Shown: piece by piece, positions 5,754 to 6,476 of the stretch
How positions within the stretch are numbered: position 1 is the first letter of the stretch
How the letters are laid out: every line of letters begins with the position of its first letter
Assembly: GCA_937868035.1 (NCBI GenBank)
Contig: CALMLK010000091.1
Span: 1-6,476 of the forward strand
Direction of reading: 5' to 3'
Origin: an uncultured Alphaproteobacteria bacterium
Lineage (GTDB): Bacteria > Pseudomonadota > Alphaproteobacteria > Rhizobiales > Aestuariivirgaceae
DNA: 6,476 nucleotides
Translations under genes and position numbers: made by a program
The notes under the pieces: generated by a model
The model's input: only the letters and a program-made list of their open reading frames with translations
Database searches by the model: none
Told to the model about the DNA's origin: nothing

Positions 5754-6476
5754 CAAAGGTCAGGGTCTTGGTGGTTGGCGTCGGCAACATGGGGCTGTCG
5801 CACGCCCGCGCCTATGCCGCCAATGACGGTTTTGAAATCGCGGGGCTGTGCAGCCGCGGCATCGACCAGCGCCGCGACATCAAGGATGAATTTCCGGGCG
5901 TACCGCTGTTCAACGACTACGCCGACGCACTCCGCCAGACAGCGCCCGACGCGGTCTCGATCAACACCTGGCCGGACACCCACGGCGAATATGCGAAGAT
6001 GGCCTTGCACGCCAACTGCCACCTCTTCATCGAGAAGCCGCTTGCGTCGTCCGTGGCCGAGGCCGAGGACATCGCCGCTCTGGCCCGCGCCAAGAACCGC
6101 AAGATCGTGATCGGCTACATCCTGCGCGTCCATCCCTCCTGGGTGAAGTTCGTCGAACTGGGCCGCACGCTCGGCAAGCCGCTCGTCATGCGCATGAATC
6201 TGAACCAGCAGTCGTCCGGCGCGCAGTGGCAGGTGCACAAGCAGTTGATGAAATCGATCTCGCCCATCGTGGATTGCGGCGTTCATTATGTCGATGTCAT
6301 GTGCCAGGTCACGGGCGCAGAGCCGCGCACGGTCCACGCCATCGGCGTGCGCCTCAGCGACGAAATCGACGCGGGCATGTACAACTACGGCCAATTGCAG
6401 GTGACGTTCGATGATGGTTCCGTCGGCTGGTACGAAGCGGGATGGGGCCCGATGATGAGCGAGACTGCCTTCTTCG
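5750..6476 (+). CDS. Gfo/Idh/MocA-family NAD(P)-dependent oxidoreductase, 3' end missing
   Basis: Cytoplasmic sugar-type dehydrogenase; 242 residues are visible with no stop before the right edge, and the family usually has 330-400. MTKVRVLVVGVGNMGLSHARAY begins the Rossmann fold with dinucleotide motif GVGNMG (10-15); the nucleotide-domain hallmark EKP is at 95-97 in FIEKPLA, and DCGVHYVD (175-182) carries the D-x-x-x-H of the active site (D175, H179). There is no signal peptide. It is the fifth gene of the operon, joined to nagA by ATGA and a strong ribosome site, so it should act with amino-sugar catabolism. None of the transport, kinase, etherase, deacetylase or deaminase steps needs it, so its substrate is open: oxidation of an unusual amino sugar is one option. 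Another is NAD-dependent glycoside cleavage, as known for the GH109 branch of this superfamily, which would release a sugar from a glycoside. Both are inference. Confidence 0.88.
   Translation, partial: MTKVRVLVVGVGNMGLSHARAYAANDGFEIAGLCSRGIDQRRDIKDEFPGVPLFNDYADALRQTAPDAVSINTWPDTHGEYAKMALHANCHLFIEKPLASSVAEAEDIAALARAKNRKIVIGYILRVHPSWVKFVELGRTLGKPLVMRMNLNQQSSGAQWQVHKQLMKSISPIVDCGVHYVDVMCQVTGAEPRTVHAIGVRLSDEIDAGMYNYGQLQVTFDDGSVGWYEAGWGPMMSETAFF

Noticed and set aside
5483..6394. 303-codon open frame on the minus strand
   Set aside because: It is antisense to the end of nagA and the oxidoreductase, both strongly supported; the composition is shadow-like and it shows no motif or credible ribosome site.

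Overview
The window is a compact, GC-rich block of amino-sugar catabolism genes from a bacterium. It is most likely an alphaproteobacterium of the Hyphomicrobiales/Rhizobiales type. That is inferred from the high GC content, the third-position GC bias, and the combination of an ABC sugar-binding protein, a BadF-type kinase and a GntR/UTRA regulator with no phosphotransferase genes. I cannot fix the genus from sequence alone.

Layout: two divergent gene groups flank a 145-base control region at 1832-1976. Leftward (minus strand) lie a MurNAc-6-phosphate etherase gene (murQ, 929-1831) and then, after 36 bases, a periplasmic ABC sugar-binding protein gene (1-892) cut by the left edge. Rightward (plus strand) is a tight operon. 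It encodes a BadF/BadG-family amino-sugar kinase (1977-2861), a GntR/UTRA repressor (2858-3628), a SIS-domain glucosamine-6-phosphate deaminase of the NagB-II type (3625-4626), a GlcNAc-6-phosphate deacetylase (nagA, 4626-5753) and a Gfo/Idh/MocA oxidoreductase (5750-6476), cut by the right edge. All four rightward junctions overlap by 1-4 bases.

Taken together the genes spell a non-PTS route for cell-wall amino sugars. An ABC transporter, of which only the binding protein is visible, imports the free sugar, and the kinase makes the 6-phosphate. MurQ removes the lactyl ether if the sugar is MurNAc, NagA deacetylates GlcNAc-6-P, and NagB-II deaminates and isomerises GlcN-6-P to fructose-6-P plus ammonia. 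The oxidoreductase has no assigned step and is the least explained part of the pathway.

The most notable non-coding signal is a near-identical 21-base element (18 of 21 matching) immediately upstream of both divergent start codons, each reading toward its own gene. It contains two TGGT-type half-sites in direct orientation, 11 bases apart. It sits over the likely -10 and spacer of each promoter, and both promoters place the transcription start at or next to the ATG with no Shine-Dalgarno. This suggests twin leaderless promoters under the same regulator, probably the GntR protein encoded in the operon.
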